DNA of 64,000 nt from Bedellia somnulentella (Eukaryota > Arthropoda > Insecta > Lepidoptera > Bedelliidae), in contig OY755181.1 in NCBI GenBank assembly GCA_963576735.1, positions 17,993,261 to 18,057,260 on the forward strand, written 5' to 3'. The notes below the pieces were generated by a model. That model worked only from the letters and a program-made list of their open reading frames with translations. It did not search any database and was not told where the DNA came from. Made by a program: the position numbers and the translations under genes. This document shows, piece after piece, positions 1 through 10,510 of the stretch (its first letter is position 1; every line of letters begins with the position of its first letter).

Positions 1-767
1 GATAAGGATTAATGCTGTATTGTTTAAAATCACTTCGTAAATAAACATTTTTTAGTAAAGAATAAAAATGGTTATGCTGGGTTATCCCTAAGAGATAGAC
101 ATATACCATTGCGGACTTTTTTGTTGAACTTTTTAAGGTGAACAATACTGTATTACATTATTTTGGTCTATCTCGTAGGGTTCAGCCAGCGTTTGCAATA
201 TAAGCGCAAAAAAACGTGCTTATTTACGACATCACATTAGAAACCTTCAAATTTATCAGTGTTTCTCTACTATATTATGCATTTATTATACATACAAACC
301 TTCCTTAAGAATCACTCTATCTATTAAAAAAAACCGCATCAAAATCCGTTGCGTAGTTTTAAAGATCTAAGCATACATACGGACATACAGCGAAAGCGAC
401 TTTGTTTTATACTATGTATTGATAGTAACTTAATTTTTAATAAGCTCGCTTGTTTGCATATGTTGCAAGCTTTGACCTGTTGCCAAATGTTTAATGAAGC
501 CTTGTCAACCGTACTACTACTTGTAATCTTAAATAAAATTGATGTATTAATGATTTTTGCACGTATTTTTCTAATTAAATATATTTTATTAAACATATAG
601 TTATTTGCTTGTTAATAATTAGAAAATGTTATTGGTTAAGATTATCCAGGCACATTGAACAGAGCTTTTGTTGGATTAAGGAATGAAATTGCATAAAATA
701 ATGGTTGTTTGGGTCCTTTGATCTCAAAAAATAAATAGTTTGGGTTCAGATTCAGAAAAAAAACCTA
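1..767. other. AT-rich stretch, no gene seen
   Basis: I see no splice-compatible coding block here. The overlapping open frames on both strands at about 340-600 look like chance. The text at about 322-425 (a run reading ccgttgcgtagtttt, followed by spaced acatac and cgaaagcgactttg) has the style of the tail of an insect transposon, so the stretch is probably old transposon debris, but I cannot assign a family. Confidence 0.4.
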
Positions 768-778
768 GTACAATTCTG

Positions 779-1026
779 TGTTGCTGTGTAGTGTCGGCTT
801 AGAATAGCACTACCCCATTTCTTTCGGTGGGTGTACGTAAAGGCGACTAACGGTATTGGGGCTGCTAAGGGATTTTTGGGCGTTGCGGCTGGAGACCCAT
901 CACCAACAACCTTTATTTTACCATCTTTTCCCCACGCAACTTTCAAAAGTGGATGAGGAATTTCTAATTCCTTAGCTCTGGCTACCCCTTCTGGGGATTT
1001 ATAGCCGTGAGTATATGTATGTATGT
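779..1026 (+). mobile_element. SINE family A, intact copy with target duplication
   Basis: This is the clearest copy of the commonest repeat in the window. It begins near tgtagtgtcggcttag, carries a B-box-like ggttggagaccc, and ends with ctctggctacccc, gccgtgagtata and a short TATG repeat. It is flanked by an 11-base direct repeat gtacaattctg (768-778 and 1025-1035; the first two bases may belong to the tail), which marks target-primed insertion. The head suggests Pol III transcription; the 3' end resembles that of the RTE LINE at 49.7 kb. Non-coding. Confidence 0.85.
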
Positions 1027-1393
1027 ACAATTCTGGATGCTATACCGAAAAAACTAAGCCTTGTTTACTTAGTTTTTCCATTCCAAAAGAACACCTATGA
1101 CTCAGCTGCCAATATGACTAACATTTCCATTTTTACCACTATCCTATCCATTTCATTTGTTGTCCGATTATGCAGACCGGTTGAAACAATTAGGTCGGTA
1201 TCAGTTAATGAGTACGCCGGCAATTACACCTTGCTTACACGTACTGATCTATCAATAGCATGATTACAGAACTATACTTTTTCGATCGATCTTTGTTAAA
1301 CTAGAGGTCATCGACGATATTCAGCGATTGAAATTCGATCACAATTTCATTGAATTCGGTAAACTATAGACAAACAATGTTAATATATTTTCA

Positions 1394-1930
1394 ATGAGAG
1401 GTTTTCTTTTTGAGAAATAAAAAAACAACATAGTTCCCTAAAGCTCTGTAGATGGCGTTGATGTAACTACGTTACTTACTTCAAACTTTTTTCGTGGCGT
1501 CAGTCGTGTTGCTACAATAATTTCGCCAATGTCAACTTTAAAAACATGTGTCACATCACCATGTACCCATTGCGCTTTACGATTTTCATCTTTAGGAAAA
1601 AGATGTATTCGTTCATTTTTGCATAAATCTACAAGGCACAGACTCCTCTTCTTTTTTTCTACGGACATTTTCTTTTTGGCGAGTGAAAACAACAAAAAGA
1701 ATGTTAAATATAAATACCGTCTTTGTTTATTTACTTTTAAGCTATCTTGGGTTAAACTGATATTTATTTAGACTTTCAAATCAGAACGTTTTTATGTACG
1801 TTCCGTTTTACGATATCATTACATCCAAGTGTGAAGAACGTTCCGTTCCTACCAGTAACATAGCAAGTCTGGCGCCATCTATCCTGAGAACAGGGAAGAA
1901 AAAAAAAAGAAAAAATGGAAAACCTCTTAT
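1394..1930 (-). mobile_element. TIR element A, copy 1, with THAP-like coding remnant
   Basis: The ends are inverted repeats, atgagaggttttc on the left and the complement of ataagaggttttcc on the right. On the minus strand an open frame (1438-1695) contains, after an ATG at about 1668, a CLVDLC pair of cysteines followed by IHLFPKDENRKAQWVH. This is the pattern at the start of THAP zinc fingers, which sit at the N-terminus of P-element-type transposases. The later Cys and His of a THAP domain are not visible, so it is a fragment. The copy at 3117-5090 lacks about 110 bases covering just this stretch. Probably a non-autonomous derivative of a THAP-transposase element. Confidence 0.55.
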
Positions 1931-1975
1931 TCCACCACAAACGTCAGTAAGTAAAAAAAAATAATGCATGTTTGT

Positions 1976-2582
1976 GAATTGGCCTGGACCTCGCTTTTTT
2001 AACATACCCTTTTTATATTATAAATCGATAAAGGACATCAAACTTAACAACTTTGCCCATGGAATGCCTATCTAAAATATTGTAATTTTCAAAAAATAAT
2101 AATAATTAAAAATTGTCGTACCTAGTTCAAACTGAGAATGTATAGAATGAGATTCCTTGCTTCAGTGAAAATAAGAAATTAAAAAAAAACATCTGATATA
2201 TGCTTTTTGCTCTGTAAACAAAAACATAACTTCTTTCTGTATTTTCCAGTTCAATCGCTCGCTTATCGGTTTATTTTCATGATATTATTTTTCAACGACG
2301 ATCAATACAACTGGAAAATACCGAAAGAAGTTATATTTTTGTTTACAGAGCGAAAAGCATAGATCAAATGTTTTTTTTTATTTCTTTTTTTCACTGTAGC
2401 AAAGATTCTCATTCTATACATTCTCAGTTTGAACTAGGTACGACAATTTTTAATTATTATATTTTTTTGAAAATTACAATATTTTAGATAGGCATTCCAT
2501 GGGCAAAGTTGTTTAGTTTAATGTCCTTTATCGATTTATAATATAAAAGGGTATGTTATAAAAGCGAGGTCTAGGCCAATTG
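1976..2582. mobile_element. Large foldback hairpin, about 0.6 kb
   Basis: The sequence reads nearly the same inward from both ends: the left arm (aattggcctggacctcgc, a TATA-rich block, ttgcccatggaatgcc) reappears reverse-complemented on the right, ending in gcgaggtctaggccaat. The arms are close to 290 bases and the centre is near 2280. There is no coding potential. It is a foldback or MITE-type element that could form a very long hairpin. Confidence 0.85.
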
Positions 2583-2730
2583 TAATACATGGTAATGGAT
2601 ACATTTTTCATTGAATACAATTTCAATACATAATTTCTTAAAAAATAGTTTCGTTTAATACTCTGGGTCGAAAGTGTATGGTGAGCATTGGCACGGAGGA
2701 TATGCAAGACCTTAGTGACACCGGTTTTTT

Positions 2731-3150
2731 TATTTCTCAAAAAGAAAACCTCTCATTTAGATTTTAAGATTATTTTACGCTTTTCGTTTAACTAGAAATA
2801 TTAAATTTTAGGGCCGGCGCTGACTGCCGGCATGGCATGGCAAAGGATTTCGGTACAGATATAGCATTTTTAATCTTATTACCAAGCTTATAGAATTCAT
2901 TTTGACACAACGATGCCGAGGGAGGCCGCGGTAGGACAGAACGTCGGCATCGTTGTGTCAAAATAAAGTAAAATGTATTCTATACTCATGGTAATAAGAT
3001 TAAAAATGCTATATCTGTACCGAAATCCTTTGCCATGCCATGCCGGCAGTCAGCGCCGGCCCTAAAATTTAATATTTCTAGTTAAACGAAAAGCGTAAAA
3101 TAATCTTAAAATCTAAATGAGAGGTTTTCTTTTTGAGAAATAAAAAAACA
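2731..3150. repeat. Inverted repeat joining two element-A ends
   Basis: A palindrome centred near 2930. The arms contain ccggcgctgactgccggc and ggcatggcaaaggatttcgg. The outer end of each arm is the same terminal sequence of element A (atgagaggttttctttttga and its complement), so element-A ends point outward on both sides. Identity stops just past the A-run that follows each terminus. It looks like an inverted duplication of an element end with its flank. Confidence 0.8.
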
Positions 3151-5090
3151 ACATAGTTTCCTAGAGCTCTGTAGATGGCGTTGATGTAACTACGTTACTT
3201 CGTAGACAGAGAATTACAATAGACCCAGGGGAAGCGTGTCGGCAAGTGAGATGGGTAATACAAAATAGTGTTGTTACTCAAAATAGTTTTCCCCGTATTG
3301 TGGGTAATTTTACATTTTTTTTAACTTTATCTTCGAAATTTTCCAATCAATTATTTGATAATTGTTATCATTATAGTAGTTTATTATTGGTTATTAGTCA
3401 AAGTATGTCCAAAACATATAGAAGTAAACCTATGAACCGTGTATCCAAACGATCTGCATGCTCGTCGTCATCGGGGGCTGATGAGTCCCGCGCATAGATC
3501 ACACACATCCGAAAACTATATCAAATTAGAGCAAAAAATATTTACTCTCCATCAAAATAAGGTCAAACCTCCGAAGGGAATGCAGATCGTTTAATTAGAT
3601 ACATAGTACTATATGTATTTGCGAAATAAATAAAACAATCGAATGTATTACTGAAATGGTTTAATTCTTTAACATTATTACATTAGTACATTATTACAAG
3701 TGTGTGTGGGTGCATGGTAAATATAACATGGCTATAATGATGAATTCTAGCACTTAATGAACGTCATAATGCCTACCGCATCACTTAACTAAAGAAGAAG
3801 AACAGGCGACAAACTCCTCCAATGCATTCTCCTATTACACTAGTCATTAAGTTGTACGTATCACGGGGCTAACGAGATCTAAAAAAAATGTTTTTATTTA
3901 TCATAAACAAAAAAGTACTTAATGAACGTCATGAACAAGCCCTGCCTAACTTACCACCTGCTCGGAAACTAAAACTGAAGGTAAAAGAGCAGGCGAGAAA
4001 ACTGTAAAAAAATCTACTCTTCATATACCCACATTAACAAGAAAAATAGTACATGCCATGGAATCCTTTTTAAGAACTAAATAATAAACATCCTTTATAT
4101 AACTTATATTAGTATATTGAAATACATATTTTTTAATTAATCCAGGGTTTTAGGGTAAATAAAATACTTGTGCTGGCAACATTACTATGATAGAGATTTT
4201 AGGTTATCAAATTTTAAATATAATTTTCATGCATTTGCAGTTTATTTTTCTGCATAAATTAGATATGTATGTGTCATAAATAGAAAATATAATAATCTTA
4301 CACTGTTATTATTCTAAAACTAAATGGTACTTACGAGTGGAAAGACAAATCTGGTTGCTTAGTTTCGCTATTACTTATACACGATATAACACTGCACCTG
4401 ACCATTTTATTGAATGTTTAATTATTTCTAATGTTAAATTATATTTCTATTTATTGCCAGAACCGATCTCACATAAATAATTAACTAAATAATCAACGAA
4501 ATTCCTAATTTTTCTGCTTATCAATTCAAAAACGGTCTGTTTATTTTGAAAATGTCAAACGGTTTGTTTAGCAAAGTACTTTGCCGGCTTGGCCAGCAGT
4601 AAGGGACAGCAAATTATATAGTCATGTCTCACTTACTCTTAGTATTTTTAATATTTATTTTCTCCGTCTAGTGCGAGTGAAACAAAATATACGCAGATGT
4701 CTATTGTATTCTCTGTCTACGACGTTACTTACTTAAATTTTTTCTTCGTGGCCTCAATCGTGTTGCCACAATAATTTCGCCAATGTCAACTTTAAAAACA
4801 TGTGTCACATCACCATAGAGTAACTTTTTGGCGAGTAAAAACAACAAAAAGAATGTTTAATATAATTACCGTCTTTGTTGATTCACTTTTAAGCTATCTT
4901 GGCTTAAACTGATATTTATTTAGACTTTTAAATCAGAACGTTTTTATGTACGTTCCGTTTTACGATATCATTACATCCAAGTGTGAAAAACGGTGCGACG
5001 TTCCGTTCCTACCAGTAACATAGCTAGTCTGGCGGCATCTATCCTGAGAACAGGGAAGAAGAAAAAAAGAAAAAAAGGAAAACCTCTCAT
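3117..5090. mobile_element. TIR element A, copy 2, split by a nested transposon
   Basis: Left part 3117-3200 and right part 4722-5090 match copy 1 at 1394-1930, with TIRs atgagaggttttc and gaaaacctctcat. It is interrupted at the sequence acgttactt by the element at 3201-4721. Compared with copy 1 it lacks the THAP-like segment, so it is an internally deleted derivative. Confidence 0.8.
3201..4721. mobile_element. Nested 1.5 kb DNA transposon with 9-base TSD
   Basis: The termini are imperfect inverted repeats of about 22 bases (cgtagacagagaattacaat at the left and the complement of attgtattctctgtctacg at the right). The 9-base duplication acgttactt lies at 3192-3200 and 4722-4730, and copy 1 of the host element has the empty site. 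A 9-base duplication is typical of MULE and some Merlin-type elements. Inside I see only a short frame (3246-3497) and no transposase motif, so it is non-autonomous. Confidence 0.85.
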
Positions 5091-5108
5091 TGTAGTAGAG
5101 CAAGAGCC

Positions 5109-6318
5109 CGCGACGGCCAGACCTTCCTGTAATAATAAAAGCTAAAAGTTTTTCTATGTGTGCCTATAGTAAAGGTAAGAACGATCCCCACCCGTGATAC
5201 CTGGCTAGTGGTGGCTTTGGCAGGTAACAGGTAATAAAGGTGTATACAATTTTATCTTAAATTTATTAATTTATAAAACTTATTTTTTATATATTTTACT
5301 TATAACAATATCAGAACTTACGTCACGCATTACCAGACGCTTTATACGGTTCCAACCCCTTGTCAGACACCCCTAAACTATAATATTTTGTAATTTTAAT
5401 TTAAATTTTATAACATAAGAGTACTTGTTTAGACTTAACGCCTGAACAAATATTACGCAAAAATACCATCGCGAGAACAATTGCCGTCACCCGTACATAC
5501 CAGTTAGTACATCAGCACCGCGCTCTCACATTTTCTACGCTTTTCAATGCGTCTGGCAGAATGATAGAACCCTTGAATGTGTCTGGCTATTAAAGAAACA
5601 TCATTTAATAGTTCCCCAATTAACATATATAAAATTCAGCTTTTAAAACATAACGTAAGTAAAATTACAAAATATTATAGTTTAGGGGTGTCTGGCAAGG
5701 GGTTGGAACCGTATAAAGCGTCTGGTAATGCGTGACGTAAGTTCTGATATTGTTATAAGTAAAATATATAAAAAATAACATAACATAACATAAACGTTCA
5801 CGCCCAATATCCCCGAAGGGGTTGGCAGAGGTACTAATACTTCTGAACATCACGTGACTTTGTCACCTGGTGTACCCACGTTTTGCATGGACAGTGTACT
5901 CACGTGATAGGGGGCAGGCCTATCGCCGTTTTGTACGAATACACTGTCACATGACTAAGTACAACTCAGCCATGTGGGTTTCCTCACGATGTTTTCCCTC
6001 ACCGTTAACAACCATGATAAATTAACCACACATATGTCTTTAGAAAAGACAAATTGGTGTAGGCCCGACCCAGGATTTGAACACTAGTCGTTTGCACGAT
6101 ATCCGAGTGTTCTACCCTCTGGGCTATCACGGTTGTTAAAAAGTAAGTTTTATAAATTAATAAATTTAAGATAAAATTGTATACACCTTTATTACCTGTT
6201 ACCTGCCAAAGCCACCACTAGCCAGGTATCACGGGTGGGGATCGTTCTTACCTTTACTATAGGCACACATAGAAAAACTTTTAGCTTTTATTATCACAGG
6301 AAGGCCTGGCCGTCGCGG
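5109..6318. mobile_element. Long foldback element interrupted by a SINE
   Basis: The left arm (5109 to about 5400, starting cgcgacggccag and including ccacccgtgatacctgg) is mirrored by the right arm (about 5655-6318). Each arm is about 290 bases once the SINE B copy at 5777-6138 is removed. The region between the arms (about 5400-5655) is unique. No coding sequence is visible. Confidence 0.85.
5777..6138 (-). mobile_element. SINE family B copy (tRNA-headed), minus strand
   Basis: Read on the minus strand it starts with a tRNA-like head: A-box-like tagcccagagg and B-box-like gtgttcaaatcc. A body follows with gtgtaggccc, cacgtgagtacactgtcc and atcacgtga. It ends with ctctgccaacccc, gggcgtgaacgtttatg and repeated ATGTT units. 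It sits inside the right arm of the foldback element at 5109-6318, so it inserted later. Confidence 0.85.
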
Positions 6319-6333
6319 CCTCTTAGACTATAG

Positions 6334-6681
6334 GAGGTTCAGAGGTATTGGGATGACGAGTTGGCAAAGAGGGTCTTGGACAGTTTGAAGCAGAATTGTG
6401 AGGGAGTAGATCTTGCAAGATTAAAAGCAGTGTCAAGACCAGAGTCCGGTGCGTGGCTTCATGCGCTGCCGTCACCGCAGCTAGGAACTTTTTTAGACAA
6501 CGATAGTCTTAGGATAGCTGTGGCGCTCAGGCTTGGCTGTAAAGTGTGTGAGAGGCATCGTTGTTTTTGTGGCGCGGTGATAGAGGTAAATGGCCATCAT
6601 GGTTTGAACTGTTTAAGGTGTGTTGGTCGCTTTCCACGCCATCATGCCTTGAACGACATTATTCGGAGGGCGCTGGTATAA
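6334..6681 (+). pseudogene. C-terminal remnant of a retroelement-type protein
   Basis: An open frame of about 110 codons follows a stop at 6333 and has no recognisable beginning. It reads ...YWDDELAKRVLDSL..., then LRLGCKVCERHRCFCG and GHHGLNCLRCVGRFPRHH, ending at a stop at 6681. The run of CxxC, CxC, HH and CxxC is the cysteine-histidine signature seen at the C-terminus of some arthropod reverse-transcriptase proteins (GRFPRHHALNDIIRRAL style). I infer a decayed retroelement tail rather than a host gene. It directly abuts the foldback element upstream. Confidence 0.55.
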
Positions 6682-6929
6682 TGAGTTAAATTAAAGTTTT
6701 GATGGTGTTGATTAAAAGAATAATTTTAGATATCGAAAAAAATAATTGTAGGTAAGCACCTGTACTGTACCCTGGTAGGTAGTATTTGAGTGAAAACCAT
6801 TCAAACTGACCGTTGTTGTGACAAATAAAACTATAACAAGAAAGAAACTTCTAACAAAAAAGTTACAAATTAAAACTTAGGATCTTTTTTCTGTGAATGA
6901 CTGTACGCAAACAGGGTAAGGAAACTCCG

Positions 6930-7110
6930 GAACCATCGGTCTACTTTCCCGTTCTGTCCACTTTCCTGATGTGTCTTCTTTACCGAACAGTTCACTCTTT
7001 TTTCCTTACCGTCCATTTCCTAATGCGTCCACTTTTCGAATTAGTCCATTTACCGAATGGTCCTCTTTCCCAAATTGTCTACTTTCCCGAATGTTCCTCT
7101 GTTCTTAATT
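6930..7110 (+). repeat. Degenerate minisatellite, ~18-24 base units
   Basis: The sequence is a chain of variants of tactttcccgaattgtcc (gtctactttcccgttctg, tccactttcctgatg, tccatttaccgaatgg, gtctactttcccgaatg). Units are imperfect. A shorter block of the same unit lies in opposite orientation at 7765-7850, beyond the foldback element at 7219-7746. Confidence 0.7.
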
Positions 7111-7218
7111 TGTTGACAGAGACAAGTAAGTACATGGTGTTAATATAGGAATGGGTTCGTAGAAATTTTCGCCGATACGAAAACATCAAGAGATAAAATA
7201 ACTTGGAATTATTGAATC

Positions 7219-7746
7219 GGGGTATGCTCCGCTGTTACACCGCGCTCTTCACCCAGTGTAACAGCGGAGCATTTTTTTCCTAACCGTTACATCAACGTTT
7301 GTTTGACATGAATTTAACAGCTCCAGAGATATATGATCATAGACGAAACATATCGTGGACTCAATACCGTATTTGCACTTGCGAAATTCTCGCGTGTTCA
7401 AAATCATCAAGAGGTAAAAACACTTAGATTATTTTTGCAAAATGTTGCTCATTTTAAACAACATTCTTATTACTCGGCAATTACTAGGAGTTCATACGTT
7501 CTTTAGAAATGTCCCTACCGCAGGGTAACGTTGTAATATATGTGATTGTGCTTCATAGTATAAGCAGGACCTCATAAAAGAAGTGCAAATACGGTATTGA
7601 GTCCACGATATGTTTCGTCTATGATCATATTGATCATATATCTGTAGAGCTGTTAAATTCATGTCAAAAAGACATTGGTGTAACTGCGAAAAAAAAAATG
7701 CTCCGCTGTGACATGAACAGCGCGGTGTTACAGCGGAGCATACCCC
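7219..7746. mobile_element. Foldback element with hairpins inside each terminus
   Basis: Terminal inverted repeats run ggggtatgctccgctgttac against the complement at 7720-7746, with longer inner arms (gtgcaaatacggtattgag and cgatatgtttcgtctatgat). Each terminus is itself a hairpin: gctccgctgttaca pairs with tgtaacagcggagc at both ends. No coding frame is visible. Probably a MITE or foldback transposon. Confidence 0.85.
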
Positions 7747-7764
7747 CTTTTTTACATTTTAAGA

Positions 7765-7850
7765 GCCATAGAGACAATAGACTGATCGGGAAGGTAGACC
7801 ATATGGACAATGGACTAATCAGGAAAGTAGACCATATGAAGGGTCCACTG
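7765..7850 (-). repeat. Degenerate minisatellite, inverted partner
   Basis: On the minus strand this reads tggtctactttcctgattag, tccattgtccatatgg and tctaccttcccgatcag, the same unit as at 6930-7110 but inverted. Confidence 0.65.
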
Positions 7851-8372
7851 CAATAATGATGAAAGTCCAAAAATATAAAAAACTTAGTGACTAATTTCAT
7901 TCGTTCGACTGAAATAAATAGTTATTTCATTGACAAACTCAGCAATATCGCTTGCAGTCTCGCGATAAATATTTTTTTAATATCAAGCTACACGGCTAAA
8001 ACGCTAAGCGTCACAGGTTTTCACGGCTATAATGATAAATGTCCATCTACATGTATGTACACCTATTAGTCCGGTCAATTTAGGCCTAAAATAAGGAGGA
8101 AGGTTACATAAATTCATAAGAAGCTGAAAATTGGCACAATTGTTCAAAACATGATTATAAATGAAACCTCAAAAGTCCCCATCGTTCCGAGGTGTGCTAA
8201 AAATTTTACACGAGGTCAAAGGTAAAAAAAATGAGTTTTTTGCCATTTTAAGCGAAACGGTGAGTTTTTTCGCAAAATCACCCCTGTACAAAATTGTAGA
8301 TCAGAAAATTTTCTACAAAAAAGATATCAATATTTTTTTTCCTAAAAGCCACCATTTTGAAGATATAACGCG

Positions 8373-9070
8373 TTGAAAAGTTCGATCATTGGTAATCTTC
8401 ATACTTTGCACATGTACGCCCCAAATAGTGACTCAACTCAACCAGACGTTATCAACAGCGGTATTCAATTTCTTCTCGCTATGCACGGAGCTCCTAAAAA
8501 ACCACTTGCTCAGATAAGTTGCGATACGCAACTTTTGTTAAAAATACGCGTAATAAAAAGCAAGTACAACTAGCTTCTTTACCTCCAACCTCAGTAGCTG
8601 CTCACCAACATTTATTTCGGGTATATTATCAAGTTCAAGTGTGGCTTGGTAATCAGCTGGACCCTAAAGACTGGCGTTGGAAGTTGGTCGACAATACATT
8701 AGAGCCAGTTCTAACTTTAATTCCACCAGCACCTGAGAAACTTCTCAACTCAATATTTTGCAACTGTAAAAAAGGTTGTAATGCTAAATGTGGATGCAGA
8801 AAAGTTGGACTGTTTTTTTCCCTGGCATGCACAAACTGCCAAGGCCGATCGTGCTCTAATGTTGAGTCAGCTAATCTAGAAGACTCATATGATACCAATG
8901 AGGAATCGCTAGTAGGACAGTTGATCGGTGAAATAGAAGAAAAAGAAGAAGTAGGAGAACAGGAAGAAGAACAAGAAGACGAAGAACAAGAAACAGTAAT
9001 CCTGGAAATATTACGAATCAGACGAGGAATATTAATCATTTCATTTTCAATTACACCGCCATTATTTTAA
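8373..9070 (+). pseudogene. Frameshifted TE-associated cysteine-rich protein remnant
   Basis: Two overlapping frames form one protein broken near 8515. The first gives DVINSGIQFLLAMHGAPKKP. The second gives LASLPPTSVAAHQH, FRVYYQVQVWLGNQL, WRWKL and FCNCKKGCNAKCGCRKVGL, then CTNCQGRSC. The CNCKKGC-CGCRK-CTNCQG cysteine block, after the YYQVQVWLG segment, is a combination I know from a multicopy arthropod family often annotated as uncharacterized. An acidic tail rich in Glu follows (about 8930-9000). The frameshift and lack of a clear N-terminus argue for a dead copy. Its function is unknown to me. Confidence 0.6.
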
Positions 9071-9244
9071 CCAACCGATATGTACAATAATATTCTACAA
9101 AAGTTTTAAAACAAATAAAATCACTGCAGACCCTTGGAATAGGCCTACAGGGGATACCACTTTAAAATAAAACGCGCTAAGTACACTACCTCATAGGTGG
9201 CGTGGAAACGTGTGCAAAGTATGAAGATTACCAATGATCGAACT

Positions 9245-9444
9245 NNNNNNNNNNNNNNNNNNNNNNNNNNNNNNNNNNNNNNNNNNNNNNNNNNNNNNNN
9301 NNNNNNNNNNNNNNNNNNNNNNNNNNNNNNNNNNNNNNNNNNNNNNNNNNNNNNNNNNNNNNNNNNNNNNNNNNNNNNNNNNNNNNNNNNNNNNNNNNNN
9401 NNNNNNNNNNNNNNNNNNNNNNNNNNNNNNNNNNNNNNNNNNNN
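9245..9444. other. Assembly gap (200 N)
   Basis: Exactly 200 N, the usual placeholder for a gap of unknown size. Open frames spanning it are meaningless. Confidence 0.99.
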
Positions 9445-10426
9445 GTCACTTTCTGCGCAGTATCGCACCATCACTTAAAAAAGTGGATTGAAGAAAAAAC
9501 TGTATAATAACTCATTAAGGGGCGTAAGAACATAAAATGATTATATTGCTCACCGCCATTTTTGCCGCCAACTATCAAAAATGAATTTACATATATAGTA
9601 TTTCGGAAGTAGGTCCTTGTCAATTCATATATTTACTTGAATAGTCATTATACACTCGCGTTTTCTAGTTGAAAACTAATGATTATGTAACAATTTTTAT
9701 TTTACGGAGACGAGACGTGTTTCCAATGCAGCACACCTAAAAAGAATGAAGGAACGAGATTGGAGGACGAGGGACCGATTGATGACCGGAATGAGTTGAA
9801 AAATCGTTATTTTCGCTCTGAAATGGTGTGACCATGCAGTGTATCCTGAATCGGACTACATGGTTTACTAAATCTTGAGGATGTAACATTGAAATATAAT
9901 TAAACTTTTTCCTTTAAAAAAAAACTCCAATATTTAATGCAACGATTTGAATGATATTTACTATTGAACCATAATTAATCATCTGAAAGATTACCACAAA
10001 ACACCATTGTTTTATTTTTACATTTAAGTCAATTTAATGAAAAAAAAATATGAATCTGTTGATAGTTAAAAATAAGAAATTGCTAATTGGGATTAAGTTT
10101 AAATATGATGAATCGACGACGACGACATCAAAAAAGGAGGTTTTTAATTCGATTAATATTTTTAAGTAAAGGAGAATTGGCAACCCTACGCATATCCAAA
10201 CTACAAGAGGATGACAAAGCTGTTATTACGCAACCAAAAACAGTAAAGTGTATGCAGTAATGACACCACTGACAAAATTTTACCATTTACTGACTGACAC
10301 ACATGACGAAGGATGAAATTATTTTAATTAAAATAGCTCCTTACTTAGTTATAATATTTTCACTCAACAGCCGTCTGCAAACATATCGGGAAAAAAAGTA
10401 AAAAAACAAAATGACTCTTACTAAAA
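9445..10426. other. Non-coding AT-rich stretch
   Basis: No coding block or recognisable repeat is visible. It lies downstream of the cuticular protein gene, whose polyadenylation signal is at 10427-10432. Confidence 0.5.
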
Positions 10427-10432
10427 TTTATT
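10427..10432 (-). terminator. Poly(A) signal of the cuticular protein gene
   Basis: AATAAA on the minus strand, about 80 bases past the stop codon at 10511-10513. Confidence 0.65.
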
Positions 10433-10510
10433 CACTCCGAAGTCGTAGTGTCACTTTTTCTTAAAACTTAAGTGGGTTGCGTTCTTTTTTCAAATGTTAC
10501 CGGCCAGTGT

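Noticed and set aside
61..182. Possible inverted repeat (gttatccctaagagatagac / gtctatctcgtagggttcag)
   Set aside because: The arms match only loosely and I could not define ends or a duplication.
339..600. Overlapping open frames on both strands (85 and 83 codons)
   Set aside because: Each mirrors the other in AT-rich, transposon-like DNA, with no domain, splice or composition support.
9145..9491. Frames spanning the N gap
   Set aside because: They exist only because N was translated as X.
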